DNA of 64,000 nt from Anoplolepis gracilipes (GCF_047496725.1 NC_132975.1:14951501-15015500); one strand, 5' to 3'. Positions 1 through 11,820 are shown, numbered from the stretch's first letter. Notes: generated by a model from the sequence alone, not told the origin. A program made the numbers and translations.

Positions 1-100
1 AAGAAAATATGTGTTAACAATTACATCTTGTTCAAATTATTTATTACTACACGTATATATACATATATAGACGCACTTATTATGAATTTAATTAAACTAC

Positions 101-355
101 CTTAACAAAAAAATCACCCGGAGTTGAATTTGCGCCGCGTAAGTTGCGGGCTTTAACTACTACGAGGGTGAGTCTCTCTGCCGTTGGCAAGTAACTGAGA
201 GAGAACATCAGCTCTCCTAGATGCGGAGTGGGTAAGGCAGGTCCACTGAGCGGTAACCATGTCGTAGCTGGTGGCCTCCCCACAGGCCCGAGCTTTAAAC
301 TAGCTTCACCGATTAACGATGCGCCGCCGCCAACGCTAGATTCATCAGAAAACAC
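101..355 (-). CDS. Syt12: Syt12-like exon 10: end of C2A and start of C2B
   Basis: Acceptor CATTATTCAG|GTGTTT and donor GTTAAG|GTAGTT; 85 whole codons. It begins at C2A loop 3 (VFSDESSVGGGA), where the usual VYDFD...D ligands are missing. It then runs through a Gly/Pro-rich link to LGELMFSLSYLPTAERLT and KARNLRGANSTPGDFFVK of C2B. The remaining C2B exons lie to the left of the window. Confidence 0.9.
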
Positions 356-2260
356 CTGAATAATGGAAAGAAAAATCTATTTCAATTCAGGCATTCAATG
401 TTATAATAAATTCAATCAAAACTATTTTAAGTTAACTACTTCAAATCAACAGACATATTCGTAAAAAAATAATTATTTTGTCTATTTGTAATATTTAATC
501 TGCATCAAATATATAAATAGAACAAAATCAATAGTGAAAAGCACCTCAACAAGAAGTGTTTTGCCTGCTGGACCGCCATCGAGGGGAAATAGGAATTTCT
601 CTTGATAACTAGGCGATGGACATCCCCTATAAATTCTCGTTTGTACGTGGGTCTGTCTATCGGGTAAAAGACATACCCTAGGAAAGAAAAATATTTTGAA
701 TACTTGTACTCGAAAGTTAATTAATTAATAATTAGTTTTTCTTGGGAGAGAAAGAGAGAACGAATTGTTAGGAAAAAAATGTCAATATATGTATTTTCTA
801 AAAAAATTACTAATTAAATTTATAATAAAAAATTAATACGATAATGTTTAATATGATATGCTAATTTTATTGAGAATTAAAGAGTTATATTAGAGAAGAA
901 AGAAGGAAAAAAAAGAGAGAAATATTCACCTAACAAAAGTATCTTGCGCTGGAATATCGTCGGCAGCAACGAGATCCCTGGCCTCCAGGACGCTCACGAC
1001 CAAATCGCCCTCGCAATCGCTTCCGCGACCACCCCATCTCTCGTGTTCGAGTCCGACGCAGATGTGGCCTACAATGGGTGCTTCTTCGAGATCGTTCAAA
1101 TTCACGCTAGTGTCGGAACACACGCTTTCGCAACTGATTGCTCTTTTCAACGTAAATTCGTCGGGTGGTGGTTCCGGCTCGGGACCGAGTGAACCTCGAC
1201 GATTTCCCAATCTAGTGTAATCGCTCATCGCGTAACCCAGATACGACTCTTCTAAACTTTGAGAAAGTCGTCTCTTCAATTGTACTTCCTCTAGGGCGGC
1301 GTAAAGCTCTTGGCTATTCCTTCTTCTAAAGAGAACAAATTTTATAGACAATATGTGCGTTTTTCTTTTACATTTGAAAATAATGAAGAGAAGATTATTC
1401 AAATAAACATTCTTACCTCGATGGATCGGCAACATCAAAGTCTACATATTCATGAATGCCATTCAATCTTTCCACGCTTTTACGTCGTTGTTCGAGACTA
1501 TTGAAAATCTCCTAAAATGATTTTTAATAAACTGACGAATATATATAATCCAGATATCTGATATGATATTACATTGAATATATTTTTTAAAATCGACATG
1601 TTTCTCTTTTTAATCGTATTATGAAAAAATAAAAAACAACACGTACCTCTGACGTTCGGGTGAAGCTCGGATCTGATAAATAAGTGTAAGATTCGTGATT
1701 GTTGTCTTTAACCAACAAAGGAGACGATGGTGGATCTTGTAGACTATTATACACCTACAAAGGCAACAAAAATATCAGGTTGAAAATAAGAATAAAGAAA
1801 AATATTGTTGATATTATATAAAATAAAAGACAGTAAATTAGTTACTTCTTGCGCTGTTCTGTGAGCTTCCAGATTTAGTTCAGGACTATAAAGATCGGAA
1901 CTCCGTCTTGAACCATCCGGGCCGGTCACATCCAAATCGGTTTCCGCATAAATATCCCGTATATCTTGTAAGTATTCAGCATCCTGTAAATTATCTTCGG
2001 TGTTGTCGTTCACGAACGGTGGAAATGTAAGTCGCTGTATTTGTTGCGCCGAGGAAAGTACCGAACTGCAGAAGAAGTTTACAATTCAATATAAAAAGGA
2101 CAAGAATAAATATCGAAGGAATTGATAGTACCAGGATTAAGCTACTTGTTCATGGTTTTTGTCTTTCTTTTTGAATACTCTTTTTAAAAAGAATTCTAAT
2201 TACAAGTATAATATATAGATGATATACATAATTATGCAAATATAATTATATTTTTTCTAA

Positions 2261-2302
<42 letters not shown>

Positions 2303-4272
2303 TTTTTTTTAATCAGTTTTTAATAATGTAAATTTCTGATAACTAGCGACTTTTCAATAAAAACTCACTTATAAAATTCTGAAGCATCTATGTAGCTTTG
2401 CGTAGTGACGGATCTAAGCGCGCTGAAAATTCTCTCGCCGGTAGTAGGACTCTTCTTAGTAGGAATTTCCTGCGGTGGATCTGGTGGCGCGGGTGGTGGA
2501 GGTATTGGACTCGAGGCTGATTCGCTTGTAATCTTTGTGTCGTCTCCGATCGATCCTTGAATCGCGTTCGCGAACAATATCGACTCCCGAGTCGGATATG
2601 CTTGGAGTTCGTTGACAGGCTCGTAGACAGGAAAATCGGGCAGACTCTGAATATATTGTGAAACTCGTTGGAGGTCTTGCGACTTGGAGAGAGCGTTGTG
2701 AAAGATGTACGAATCGACATCTTCCTGATGACTGGAAACGGTGCTTTTGAACGGAGTCATCTCGATGGTTTGCATGTCGCTGTTCTTTCGATTATGATCG
2801 CCGTTCAACTCGTCATTGTTCTGAAGCAACTTGGAGACGGTTTGAGGCCTGTATATCGATTCCATGATCATCTGACTGGCCGCGTTCGACGAATTTGTCG
2901 CGTTCAAGCTATTCGGTAACCCTCTGCAGTCGTTCCTCGCGTACGATTGCGCGACATGATTCCTCTGGACGATTTCGTAGCCACCGTAATTCCGATTGAC
3001 ATCCTCGCTATCCAGGTGGCTGTTTAGGGGATGACTCATCCCGTACCTAAGCTGCGCCGAATCTTTGAGAGGATGCTCAAATTGTCTGTAAAGTCAACAT
3101 AAGTCATTAGAAAACATAAAAAAAAATAATAAAAACAGTTTTAACACACATTTGTGATCTCAATTTTTTAAATAAATCAGTAGGCTATTACAATTAAATA
3201 CAAAAGATTCATAATTTTTATTGTACTGTCATATACCTGATAGATCTGGAATCCATGTGGTTCTGCTCGACATAAGGCATCATCTGAATGTTTTCCGCTA
3301 TCGTTTTCGGATCGTCGAACAAGAAAGCGGAATGTTCGATCGGCGGCACAAAGGGGCCGTGATTTTTCGGCGGCTCACTCTGAAAGAGAAATACGGACGG
3401 ACCAGGGGCTCTCGATCGTATCGATCCTCTTTGCAACGACGGCGGCGGCGTCAGCGGACCCGGACCAGCCTCGTGCATCTTCAGGTAGTCGACGGTGCTC
3501 GGTGTCTGAAGTGGCGATGGCCTCGGACGAGCGGTCGGTCGTGGTTGAGGGGCTGGTCGTAACGGTTGTGGTGGTATCGTGCTGCCGCCGAGGGGAGGAT
3601 GTAAATCCCTGTCGACAGCCTCAAATCTGTATAATAGTATAAGTGGTATAATATATTCTACGAGCATAATAAATTGTGTACAATGTGTGAGTGAATATGT
3701 AAAATATTTCAGAACTCTCGGCTTTTTAAATCTCGATCTCTGATTTAGTTTTACTTTATCAAGAATATGTATACATATTATATATATTTGTGTATGTGAA
3801 TGCAAACAGATATTTTTGAAGATGGAATATTTTAGCTTCATTTGAATAAGAACATAAATGCGATGGAGGATTTAATAAATTTAATCGGACAAAGAAAGTT
3901 GTAAAAAGTATGTAATTTTTTTTTGCGTAAAATACTTTATTTACACTTTATTAACAGCTTTTAGTTTATAATAACATGAGTGATATGTAGAATATTCCAA
4001 TTTGATTTAATTAATTTCTTTAAAGGTACGAATGCATGTGTGTTTGTATGTGTTGTGTGTGTAATTAATTTAATTATGCTTTGAGACATTCTTACACAAA
4101 ACACTTTGTCAGAAAACTTCTCGTATAATACTTTCTAATGTATAAATAAATCCTCTTTATCGTAATATTACAGCTACAGAAAGATATTCCAAATTAATTT
4201 TAATCGAAAGGAAAACTTTCTTCCGGAAACTTGTTTAAACATCTCTTAAGATCTCCTCAAAAGTCATGCTAA

Positions 4273-4303
<31 letters not shown>

Positions 4304-6804
4304 CTTCTTCTTCTCATATTCATGCTTTTCCAGCCATATAAATAAATATCATAAAATTGTGCGGAGATTTAATTATCGAATCAGTCGCATACCTGGTGAA
4401 AGCGCCTTGCGCATCTAGCCGGAGGTCGCTATCGCTATGCAGGAGATGTTGAGAGGTATTCCCAGTTTGGCGATATAGGCCTGGTATTGTCTGAGCGGTC
4501 GGATGCTGAGCCTTCACCAATCCCACCTTCAAATAGTGTCATCGTTAGGAATGGCGATACAAAGTAATATGATAGAAGGAGATTGCTGAAGAAAATATTG
4601 CTTCTAAATAAGAAAATTTGCATTTAATTAAAATCGCAATTTAAAATATAGACATTCCTATCGCACAAGAGTATATATAGTTTTATAAATAATATAATTG
4701 TCAGATTAGAAAAAAAAAATTTTTAATCTCTCGATTAAAAATTTTTTAAATTTTAATCTCACTCAAAAAATATTTTGCTAACGTAGATAAATTTCTAGAT
4801 GTCTTAATTAAAATTTATCGCTGCTTTTTTGTATCTATTAGAATATTGTTTGTCACGTATAGAATTTATAGCAGCAATATTCTAGCAATATCTCTAGAAA
4901 ATTTAGATCCCATTGCCAAACATTAATCACAAATATAATTATCCTTAACAATAGCCCTTAAAGATAGGCATCGCAGAAAAATTTTCCGTCTAAATTATCC
5001 TAATAGTACAGATATAAATTCTGTCTCTGTCATTTAAATTGATTAAGTGCAAAATATATGTCGTATCACGGTATTTGCTAATAATTTATCTGTTTCAGTG
5101 AATTTTTTACACCTAGAAAATGTTTGTTTAAGTTGCAAGAGCATTTTTTTGAGTGGATAGATTCAATCAGTTGTATCAATTTCATCTTAAAATAGAGAAA
5201 AGAATTATGCGGAGTAATCATATCTTATAAATCAATATTTGTTCGATGATATAACTATGAGGAAGAGCAATAAAAGCTTCCTGGCGGATTCCACGGAATG
5301 TAATTTAACTTACATTTTTCGAGAATACACTTTTTACCTTTTCTTCCCGTGGTGCCCAAAGCCAAGAAAGCCTCTGTCTCCATTCCTCGCAGACGCTCCA
5401 AACATTCCTCGTGCCAAATTGCCATCCGATGCAATATCTGCGGGATTGACGAGACTACAGAAGCTAAGCGCTAATTATGCCACAAGATAATAGGTTTGTT
5501 CAAGATCATAACACGGAAATATCGGAGATAACGTAATAGAGCAAAGGGCAGAATGCAATGGTCCAAATGGATTGATGGCTTGATTTGTTTATAAGATATT
5601 TTTATAATATTATTTAGATTTATATTAAAATTATTTGATAATCAAATTATTTTAATACGCTGGTGTTTAATCATTAATTTTGTACGTGAATGCATTTGAA
5701 TGTTCGTTTGAATGTTACATTTTGTGTGGTTGTAAATTATTTCGCTCTTTGTTCTTATTAACGATAATTTGATAATTAAACTGAAATATTTTCTTAATTT
5801 TCTATATAATTTTCAAATTATAAAAACACAAATATTATATAAATACAAATTATTTTAATAAATAAATAATTTTTCTCTGCATTTTCCTTTTGTTTTATAT
5901 TTGTTGTTGCACAGAATAATTTTTTAACATATAACAAGAGTATTTTAAACATAAATTCTGTATGTTATAACGTCAAATCTATATGTTAGTTATTAAGTAA
6001 TTTACTTTTGTAAAATTTGTAAAAATTTTTTCACACATTTCTTAATCGCATTTACTATATCTCATTCATACAACATAATAACCGAGTATTACATTCATTC
6101 GCGAGAACAATTATATGAATCAAAAGTCGTGATTGTTCTCGTAATTCGCGAGAAAAACAAGTCTCGATCTATTATCCCGGAAAAGAATGGATCAAACTTG
6201 TAGTCTTTCGGACAAACACCGAATTGCTAGCGCAATAATTAGGTACTCGTTATGAATGATGGCTTCACCTGTTGCACGCATTAATGCGTTTAGCAATCTC
6301 TAAATTGCATTATTATATTCTTGCATTTCTTCGTTAAAAATGAAGGAAAGATTATAAAGGAAAAGGACTGACAAATTTAAAGGTCGTCGCTTTTCATTTC
6401 TAGATATTATATATGTGAGCGCATATACGAATAAATAAGCGTCTATAAATAAGCAATTCTCATTTAAGCACTCTATAAAAAAATCCTAAAAAGACCTGGT
6501 CTACAAGAGTCATAAATCGTAAGAAATTAATCAATCTGAGTCGATTATTCTTCTATAAATTTAGCTGTAATTAATTTCTTACAACTTACGGCTTATTTTA
6601 AAAATTGAATTTTGTACATCGCGTGATGTTACAGGATTTTACATACCCTACACGCGACATAAATCTCGGTACCATGATTACCTTCTGCAAAGGACAAGTG
6701 TGGCGCCGGCAGCGATGACGATGACCAAAGCTACTCCGAGACCGGTGACAGCCCAGCCCATTGTTGCGAATGTTAAATCCGATAAATCTTACGAGATAGC
6801 GAAG
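101..6804 (-). CDS. Syt12: Synaptotagmin 12-type protein, 3' end cut by the window edge
   Basis: Membrane-anchored protein with two C2 domains; the Syt family acts in vesicle trafficking and exocytosis. Coding exons, in transcript order: 6682-6761, 4393-4434 (inferred), 3237-3626, 2369-3085, 1846-2065, 1647-1754, 1417-1511, 930-1325, 545-677, 101-355. All junctions are GT-AG and in phase, giving 812 residues before the edge. Seen: TM segment at residues 3-25 ending in Cys-Arg; a linker of about 600 residues with Pro-rich stretches; C2A at about 650-765; start of C2B (LGELMFSLSYLP) at about 773. C2A keeps two loop-1 aspartates (about D673, D679), but loop 3 reads S/E/G where D230/D232/D238 of Syt1 would be, so calcium binding is unlikely. 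The C2A strands (FVRVCLLPD, EKFLFPLD) and YLPTAERLT resemble vertebrate SYT12 as I remember it. The rest of C2B lies outside the window. Naming is fairly sure; residue numbers depend on the second-exon model. Confidence 0.85.
545..677 (-). CDS. Syt12: Syt12-like exon 9: middle of C2A
   Basis: Acceptor TTCCTAG|GGTATG, donor GTTGAG|GTGCTT; 133 nt. It encodes the C2A strands VCLLPDRQTHVQTRIY and YQEKFLFPLDGGPAGKTLLVE. The phase-0 junction after KTLLVE sits exactly where the right-hand synaptotagmin gene is split after KTLVLQ, a shared intron position. Confidence 0.9.
930..1325 (-). CDS. Syt12: Syt12-like exon 8: end of linker and first half of C2A
   Basis: Acceptor CTCTTTAG|AAGAAG, donor TTTGTTAG|GTGAAT; 396 nt. 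After a basic and serine-rich stretch (QLKRRLSQSLEESYLGYAM) it enters C2A: VGHICVGLEHE, then GDLVVSVLEARDLVAADD. Loop 1 reads AADDIPAQDTFV, keeping the Asp pair that corresponds to D172 and D178 of Syt1. The usual GRL-type opening strand is altered. Confidence 0.9.
1417..1511 (-). CDS. Syt12: Syt12-like exon 7: linker
   Basis: A 95-nt exon from acceptor CATTTTAG|GAGATT to donor TCGAG|GTAAGA. It encodes EIFNSLEQRRKSVERLNGIH, a charged and probably helical stretch, then EYVDFDVADPS. It leaves two bases for the split Arg codon that the next exon completes. Confidence 0.85.
1647..1754 (-). CDS. Syt12: Syt12-like exon 6: linker
   Basis: A 108-nt exon of 36 whole codons between acceptor CTTTGTAG|GTGTAT and donor TCAGAG|GTACGT. 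It encodes VYNSLQDPPSSPLLVK and a Tyr/Ser-rich tail. Because both ends are phase 0 it could be skipped without changing frame. Confidence 0.82.
1846..2065 (-). CDS. Syt12: Syt12-like exon 5: acidic linker
   Basis: Acceptor TTCTGCAG|TTCGG at 2066/2065 and donor CAAGAA|GTAACT at 1846/1845; 220 nt, entered in phase 2, left in phase 0. It encodes an acidic stretch with many Asp and Glu (NTEDNLQDAEYLQDIRDIYA). No domain recognised. Confidence 0.85.
2263..2298. repeat. (TA)n microsatellite
   Basis: Uninterrupted TA dinucleotides in the intron between exons 4 and 5 of the Syt12-like gene. Confidence 0.9.
2369..3085 (-). CDS. Syt12: Syt12-like exon 4: long disordered linker with polyproline run
   Basis: Largest coding exon (717 nt). 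Acceptor TTTACAG|ACAATT at 3086/3085 and donor TATAA|GTGAGT at 2369/2368. It is rich in Asn, Ser and Gln, then has a run PIPPPPAPPDPPQEIP near residues 363-378 and ends IDASEFY. The run is a plausible EVH1, WW or SH3 ligand. Codon use is more GC-rich than the flanking introns. Confidence 0.88.
3237..3626 (-). CDS. Syt12: Syt12-like exon 3: Pro-rich linker
   Basis: Acceptor TATACAG|ATTTG at 3627/3626; donor ATCAG|GTATAT at 3237/3236; 390 nt, entered and left in phase 2. It encodes cytosolic linker rich in Pro and Arg (PLGGSTIPPQPLRP, then PRPTARPRPSP), followed by FLFDDPKTIAENIQMMPY. No domain is recognisable. The Pro-Arg stretches resemble SH3 ligands, which is inference only. Confidence 0.85.
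4273..4314. repeat. (TTC)n microsatellite
   Basis: About 14 TTC units in a Syt12-like intron, 80 bp downstream (in transcript sense) of the exon 2 donor. Confidence 0.9.
4393..4434 (-). CDS. Syt12: Syt12-like exon 2, 42-nt model (5' edge inferred)
   Basis: The donor CACCAG|GTATGC at 4393/4392 is clear. The open frame ends SDLRLDAQGAFTR and joins the next exon in phase. Only an acceptor falling after the second base of a codon can accept exon 1. CTGCATAG|C at 4435/4434 fits and gives a linker starting SDSDLRL just after the membrane anchor. A longer version starting at 4526 (branch-like CCTAACG, acceptor TTTGAAG) is open for 44 codons but in phase 0, so it would need a different upstream exon. 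Confidence 0.55.
4760..5155 (-). mobile_element. Interspersed element family 1, copy A
   Basis: One of five related copies of about 390 bp seen in the window, here in reverse orientation inside the intron between exons 1 and 2 of the Syt12-like gene. It starts CACTCAAAAAAT and ends TTTTTTTGAGTG, so the ends are short inverted repeats. It has no coding capacity. The structure fits a MITE-like non-autonomous DNA element; no clear target-site duplication here. Confidence 0.7.
6682..6804 (-). CDS. Syt12: Syt12-like exon 1: short 5'UTR, start codon and TM anchor
   Basis: The start codon is 6761-6759 in a good insect context (AACAATGG). It encodes 26 residues, MGWAVTGLGVALVI then more hydrophobic residues to LVLCR, with almost no lumenal part, as in synaptotagmin signal anchors. 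The Cys-Arg end could be a palmitoylation site. The donor is AAG|GTAATC at 6682/6681, leaving two bases of a split codon. A pyrimidine-rich acceptor (TTTTCAG) at 6808-6806 puts the 5' edge of the exon at 6805, so at least one untranslated exon lies further upstream. Confidence 0.85.
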
Positions 6805-8668
6805 CCTGAAAACATACAGAAACGAAAAAGTCGTTAAAACCGTATTATCCGGATTACATTTAAGAAACGATCAAAACGTATTTTTCTTTGATTGCGAAAT
6901 AACATTCAATAAATAGAGAGCAGCTTTTATTTGAAGAATAAAACGTTTCTTCTAAATATCTGCATGGTTTGATTCGAATATACTTATATGACTGGAATCG
7001 ATCGACCATGAATTTGAGAGAAGCTCCAAGTGCTGGATATAAACAGGGATGTTAAGGAGGGAATAGCGTGACCCTACAAAGTAGCACTTCTGTTCTTTCG
7101 CTACTTTTTCTTTTAGCGGGAACAATAGTGGCAATTAACAGCGCGTAAGATTTCAACTTGAAATTCAGGCGAAAGCAAAGGGGATTTTCAAGTACATCTA
7201 TTCAATATAGTTGCTTGCTCTTTTGTGCTTCTTACGAAACAAAGGCTAAAGAAGATCTGAAAGATTTCAGGAAAATTGATCTTTAATTTAGCATCTAAAG
7301 ATCGATTGCTTCTTTGTCCGTAATGGAAATATAAAATATCTTCTGATATAACACCTTGATTTATTTCGACTTTATAAATATCGTGCACCATTAATATATT
7401 AATTGTTACATGCATATACAATGTATATGAAAATATTATTGTTGTTTTTGAACAAAGATTCAACGACAATGGCTAGAGAAAGTGGGTCAGCCAAGAGCTA
7501 GACCATTATATGCTAGTTACATTTATGTTACTGTGTCAAGGTAACGGAGATTTTTCAAATCTTTCGGGTTTAACGGGTTATGCTTTAAATATGTATATAT
7601 TTTGCGACATACAAATATTATATTTTATACCAATTCATATACAGAATATATTTAATTCAAACATTATTAAACATTATTATATAATTAATTATTTAAACAT
7701 TATTATATATTTAAATCGTTAAAATGGACATAAATCTAAAACAAAAATGCCAACATATCATCTTTTACGTGCACCAGTTTTTTTTTTGCACAATTCTTTC
7801 AGTAATTTTTAAATTAGATCCTATCTTGGAGAATTATAAAAAAAAATAATTGCCATATAAAATAAATGTTACATAAAATATTTTTCCAGAATATTCCTTG
7901 TTTCTGATAAAATGTAAAAAGATATTGTATTTCCTTTAAAATGTGCACAAGTAACTTTACAAAAAATTCTATAAAAATGTCCCGATTTATTTTATCTACA
8001 ATAGTAGATAGATATTAAATATATTCTAACAATAAGTACATTTGTTGAGAGTAATCTAAAACCAAAATTTTATGCAATACAAGTACATTGTATATACATA
8101 TTTCACTGTTTTCTCATTATTACCAATAGTTCATAAAGTTGCAGAATCGAACTTGACGAGTTGGCATGTATAATACACACGTGTAAACCATTTGGTAGAA
8201 ATGTTCGTTACCTTGAAAGTTTTTACCTCGTGACGCACATAAATTGGATTGATCTCCGCGGCTTATCAACCTTCTGTTAAAGAATGGAATCGGATTTTGT
8301 AAGCAAAAGTATCGCGTAATATGTGTTTAAATTCATTTTCAATCAACAGCTCGCGCATAATAATACACTTGCGTATAATAAACTAAGACAATAAGTAGAT
8401 TAATGCTTCATAAAATCCAATTGCCGATGTAATGTATAGTCGTTAATGCAGCTTCTGTAATTTTCTACGTTTGCTTTTAAGTGGTAGATTCCGATAAGCT
8501 TTCAACTTTCTCTGTGTTGTCTGATCCATATTTATGAGATAGTGTAAATTCAATCGTGCAAAGAACACAATGCACCGCACTCACAATTTCTAATTTATCT
8601 CTTACACATTCTGAATCCTCCATAATGTATCCGACAATATTTATTCATGTAATTTTCACAACAGTTTT

Positions 8669-8699
8669 GACACACACACACACACACACATATATATAC
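8669..8699. repeat. (AC)n followed by (TA)n
   Basis: Compound dinucleotide tract in the long non-coding region upstream of the Syt12-like ATG. Confidence 0.85.
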
Positions 8700-9187
8700 A
8701 TCAGAAAAATTGCACTGACAAAATTCATACAATAAAATCAATTTAACGATATTAAATTCATAATACATTATAAAAAAAAGAGCACAATGAATAGGTATTT
8801 GCTAGATGTAATCTTTTTTCCACTATGCAAATATTTCACGGCCCATGATGAATATATTTAATAAATATATAATATTTATTTATGCTCGGCATACCATAAG
8901 TGTATTCCGTTTTATCTACAACCGAACCTGATTTGAATTTACGCCATAAAGACGGTATATCGAGAGGAGAAGAGGCAGAGGAAAGAAAGTAAAATATCGA
9001 AGTCTATCGTGAAGCACTTTCGTCTGCATATATCGGAAAGTGCCCGAGGGAACTAGGGATGTAGATTAAATATTTGCCGGATATTTGACTAATATGCGCT
9101 TGAGTTGTCAAATCAAATTTCCTCTTTCATTAAATGATTTTTTTATCAGGTTTATCGGAATTGTGTTATTGTCATTTAATTTTACCT

Positions 9188-9189
<2 letters not shown>

Positions 9190-9240
<51 letters not shown>
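9190..9240. repeat. (TA)n(TG)n microsatellite
   Basis: About 22 TA units running into a short TG tract. The overlapping long reading frame is an artefact of the repeat. Confidence 0.9.
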
Positions 9241-9241
<1 letters not shown>

Positions 9242-10187
9242 ATGAGTTTTATCGAAACAATCAATTATTAACTGTTCTGTCGTTCTGTTTTCCAAAGGTA
9301 TTTTTGAGAAAATCATTACTGCTTCGAACGTTTCTTCAAATATTTAGAAGCTATAAATTATATTTAATATATATTTATTGTAGCTATAATTTATATTATT
9401 TGTCCATTTTTAGTTTAATGACAGATTCATTGATATGCAGATTATTTCGTAGCCAAAATATCGAGAAAGCAATAGTTTTGTTAGAAACGATTAAAAACAA
9501 AGTATTTTCAGTGAACTTTAACAAAGTTTCAAGATGTAGGTGTAGCAAAACGTAGGCGTACTCTTATAATTTCAAGAAGACCTTAACAGAATTTTAATTC
9601 GAAGCTTAATTACTAAGATGGGAAGAGATAAAGGTTAAAAAAATTAAAAACAATGATATTTTCCTCCTTGACATTTTCGTCAAAAAGAGATTGACGTTAA
9701 ACTTGAGAAAATTTATCCGTACATTTAAAGTTATTGATTGCGAGAGATCCAGAAATAATGTTAATTAATTGCGATAATGCAATTGTTTTTTCACCAAGGC
9801 TGTCTCACAAGCGATTGGACTAAGTGTATAATAATGAAGTTTCGTTTTAAATAAAGTCAACAACCTCAGTAAACTTCAAAACCTTGTACACGCTCGCTTA
9901 TCAATTAATTTTAGATGCCGGCAGGTCGTTTACATTCGGTACGAGATCAGGCCATCGATCTACTCATCATTCTCAAGAAAATTAAAAAAACTTTACGTTG
10001 GAAACTAACGAAGCTACGATCTTGCGGGTTACTGGGTCACCCGTTAGGCGAATTTAATATGGCTTAGGATCGTGTGGAATTTCGAGACTCCCGCGCATTC
10101 TCGACCCATCCTTCTCATGAGAGAGTTTTCCTCCTTCCGCTGTTATCCGGAGATAAGAACAGCCTCAAAGAAGGAAAGGAAATTGTT

Positions 10188-10222
<35 letters not shown>
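10188..10222. repeat. (GA)n microsatellite
   Basis: About 17 GA units, with a second short GA run at 10296-10310. Such tracts can bind GAGA-type factors in insects. Confidence 0.9.
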
Positions 10223-10225
<3 letters not shown>

Positions 10226-10875
10226 ACAGCTGCTGGAATACAGGAAAGGAGGAGAGAGCTTGCGAAAGAGGGATCAACAATAGAACGTGTACTGAAAGAG
10301 AGAGAGAGAGCTTCTTTTTCTCTTTGTTTTGTTTCGCATCCTCCCTTTTGTACGCAAACCGAATGGACGAATGTCAGAGGAGCGTGGAAAAGAAGTCTCT
10401 GAGGAACCTCCTCCGTTATAACTGCAAAGCTAACCCCCGGAAAAGAATTTTCTTCCCAGGAGAAAAAGACTCCACGCTTCGATATATGCATTATCATCAT
10501 ATGTCGCTTTTCGTTAAATATTTAAAACAAAAAAGATATGCCTTGTATATATATATATATGTTATATATGTCGACCGCGCACTATGACCTACTATTGTAA
10601 AAAATTATTATTAATTACGTTGTTAATTATTAATCGTGGTAAAATAAAACAATAATTAATAATTTGGACGCAAGGTCGACGAAAGGTCCTTTTGAAATAA
10701 CAAATTTAATCTCAATTTAAAGGGATTGTCGGCAACAGACGTTATCTCATCAAAACTCTTTACAAACTGTAATCTTTGTTATCGACTTTTACATTATATA
10801 ACATCAATAGGTGAAACTAACGTACTTGTATTGTACGTCAACAGTAAAAAATAATGATATTAATTAAAGTGATTA

Positions 10876-11270
10876 CACTCAAAAAAATGACCTTGCAACT
10901 TTAACAAAAATTTTCTAGGTGTAAAAAATTAGCTGCAAGAGATAAATTATTAGCAAATACAGTGATAATGCATATATTTTGCACTTAATCAATTTAAATG
11001 ACAGAGACAGAATTTATATCTGTACCATTAGGGTAATTCAGACAGAAAATTTTTTATGATGCCCATCTTTAAGGGCTATTATCAAGGACAATTATATTTG
11101 CGATTAATATTTGGCAATGGGATCTGAATTTTCTAGAGATATTGCTAGAATATTGCTGCTATAAATTCTATACGTGACAAACAATATTCCAACAGATATA
11201 AAAAGTGGCGATAAATTTTAACTGAGACATCTAGAAATCTATCTTCATTATTAAAATATTTTCTTGAGTG
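10876..11270 (+). mobile_element. Interspersed element family 1, copy B
   Basis: Full-length copy with ends CACTCAAAAAAA and TTCTTGAGTG, flanked by TTA on both sides. The next ~110 bp (11271-11380) also match the right flank of copy E at 61089-61198, so the two copies share more than the element itself. Confidence 0.7.
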
Positions 11271-11384
11271 TTATTTCACAGCAAACCAAAAATTTATATA
11301 TTAATTATATATCATTTTCGTAAAGCAACTTAAAGTTTTCTCGTAAATAAGATTCTCTCTTAATATAATCAATTATTTGAATTT

Positions 11385-11816
11385 TATATCATATTTTTAC
11401 TTTCGACTACCTGCAAAGTTTTTCATTTGTCTACTAAAAACTGTTATAACGTCGAATAAATGACAGTTAAGCTATCGTAATCGACGTTAGACACATTATA
11501 AAGATACGTAAATTGTTATATGACCTATAATTTTTATTTTCGTTTTCACTATTTTTTTTATAAATATTATGGCCATCTTTCCGTCACTATGGTCATCTTT
11601 TTCTTAAAAGTTGAAGTAAGATGGCCAATGCTTATTTTGTACTATTTTGATAAGATAAAATTTCAATTAAATATGTTCCTTTTAATTTCGATAATATTAC
11701 GTAATTTAAGCTTCAGTAAAGATAATAAACCATCCAAACACTATTAAAAGATAACAAAAATAAAAGTATGTTTTTTGTATTTTAAAGAACTATGCCCATC
11801 TTACTCGAGTTTACCC
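11385..11816 (+). mobile_element. TIR element family 2, left-truncated copy
   Basis: Closely similar to the nested element from its internal part (TCATATTTTTACTTTCG) through to its right end GTTTACCC, followed by TA. The left terminus is missing, so it is a deleted relic lying directly after the extended flank of family 1 copy B. Confidence 0.65.
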
Positions 11817-11820
11817 TATT

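Larger units (their letters stand above)
6805..10187. other. Non-coding: upstream intron of the Syt12-like gene
   Basis: AT-rich with two dinucleotide repeats (listed separately). No exon with consistent splice sites and no RNA gene seen. A more complex, CpG-containing stretch begins near 10050. Confidence 0.6.

Noticed and set aside
9085..9555. 156-codon plus-strand frame
   Set aside because: Built around a TA microsatellite (Ile-Tyr run) and AT-rich filler; no coding signature.
10072..10587. 171-codon plus-strand frame
   Set aside because: Runs through a GA microsatellite giving alternating Arg-Glu; no splice signals and no recognisable domain.
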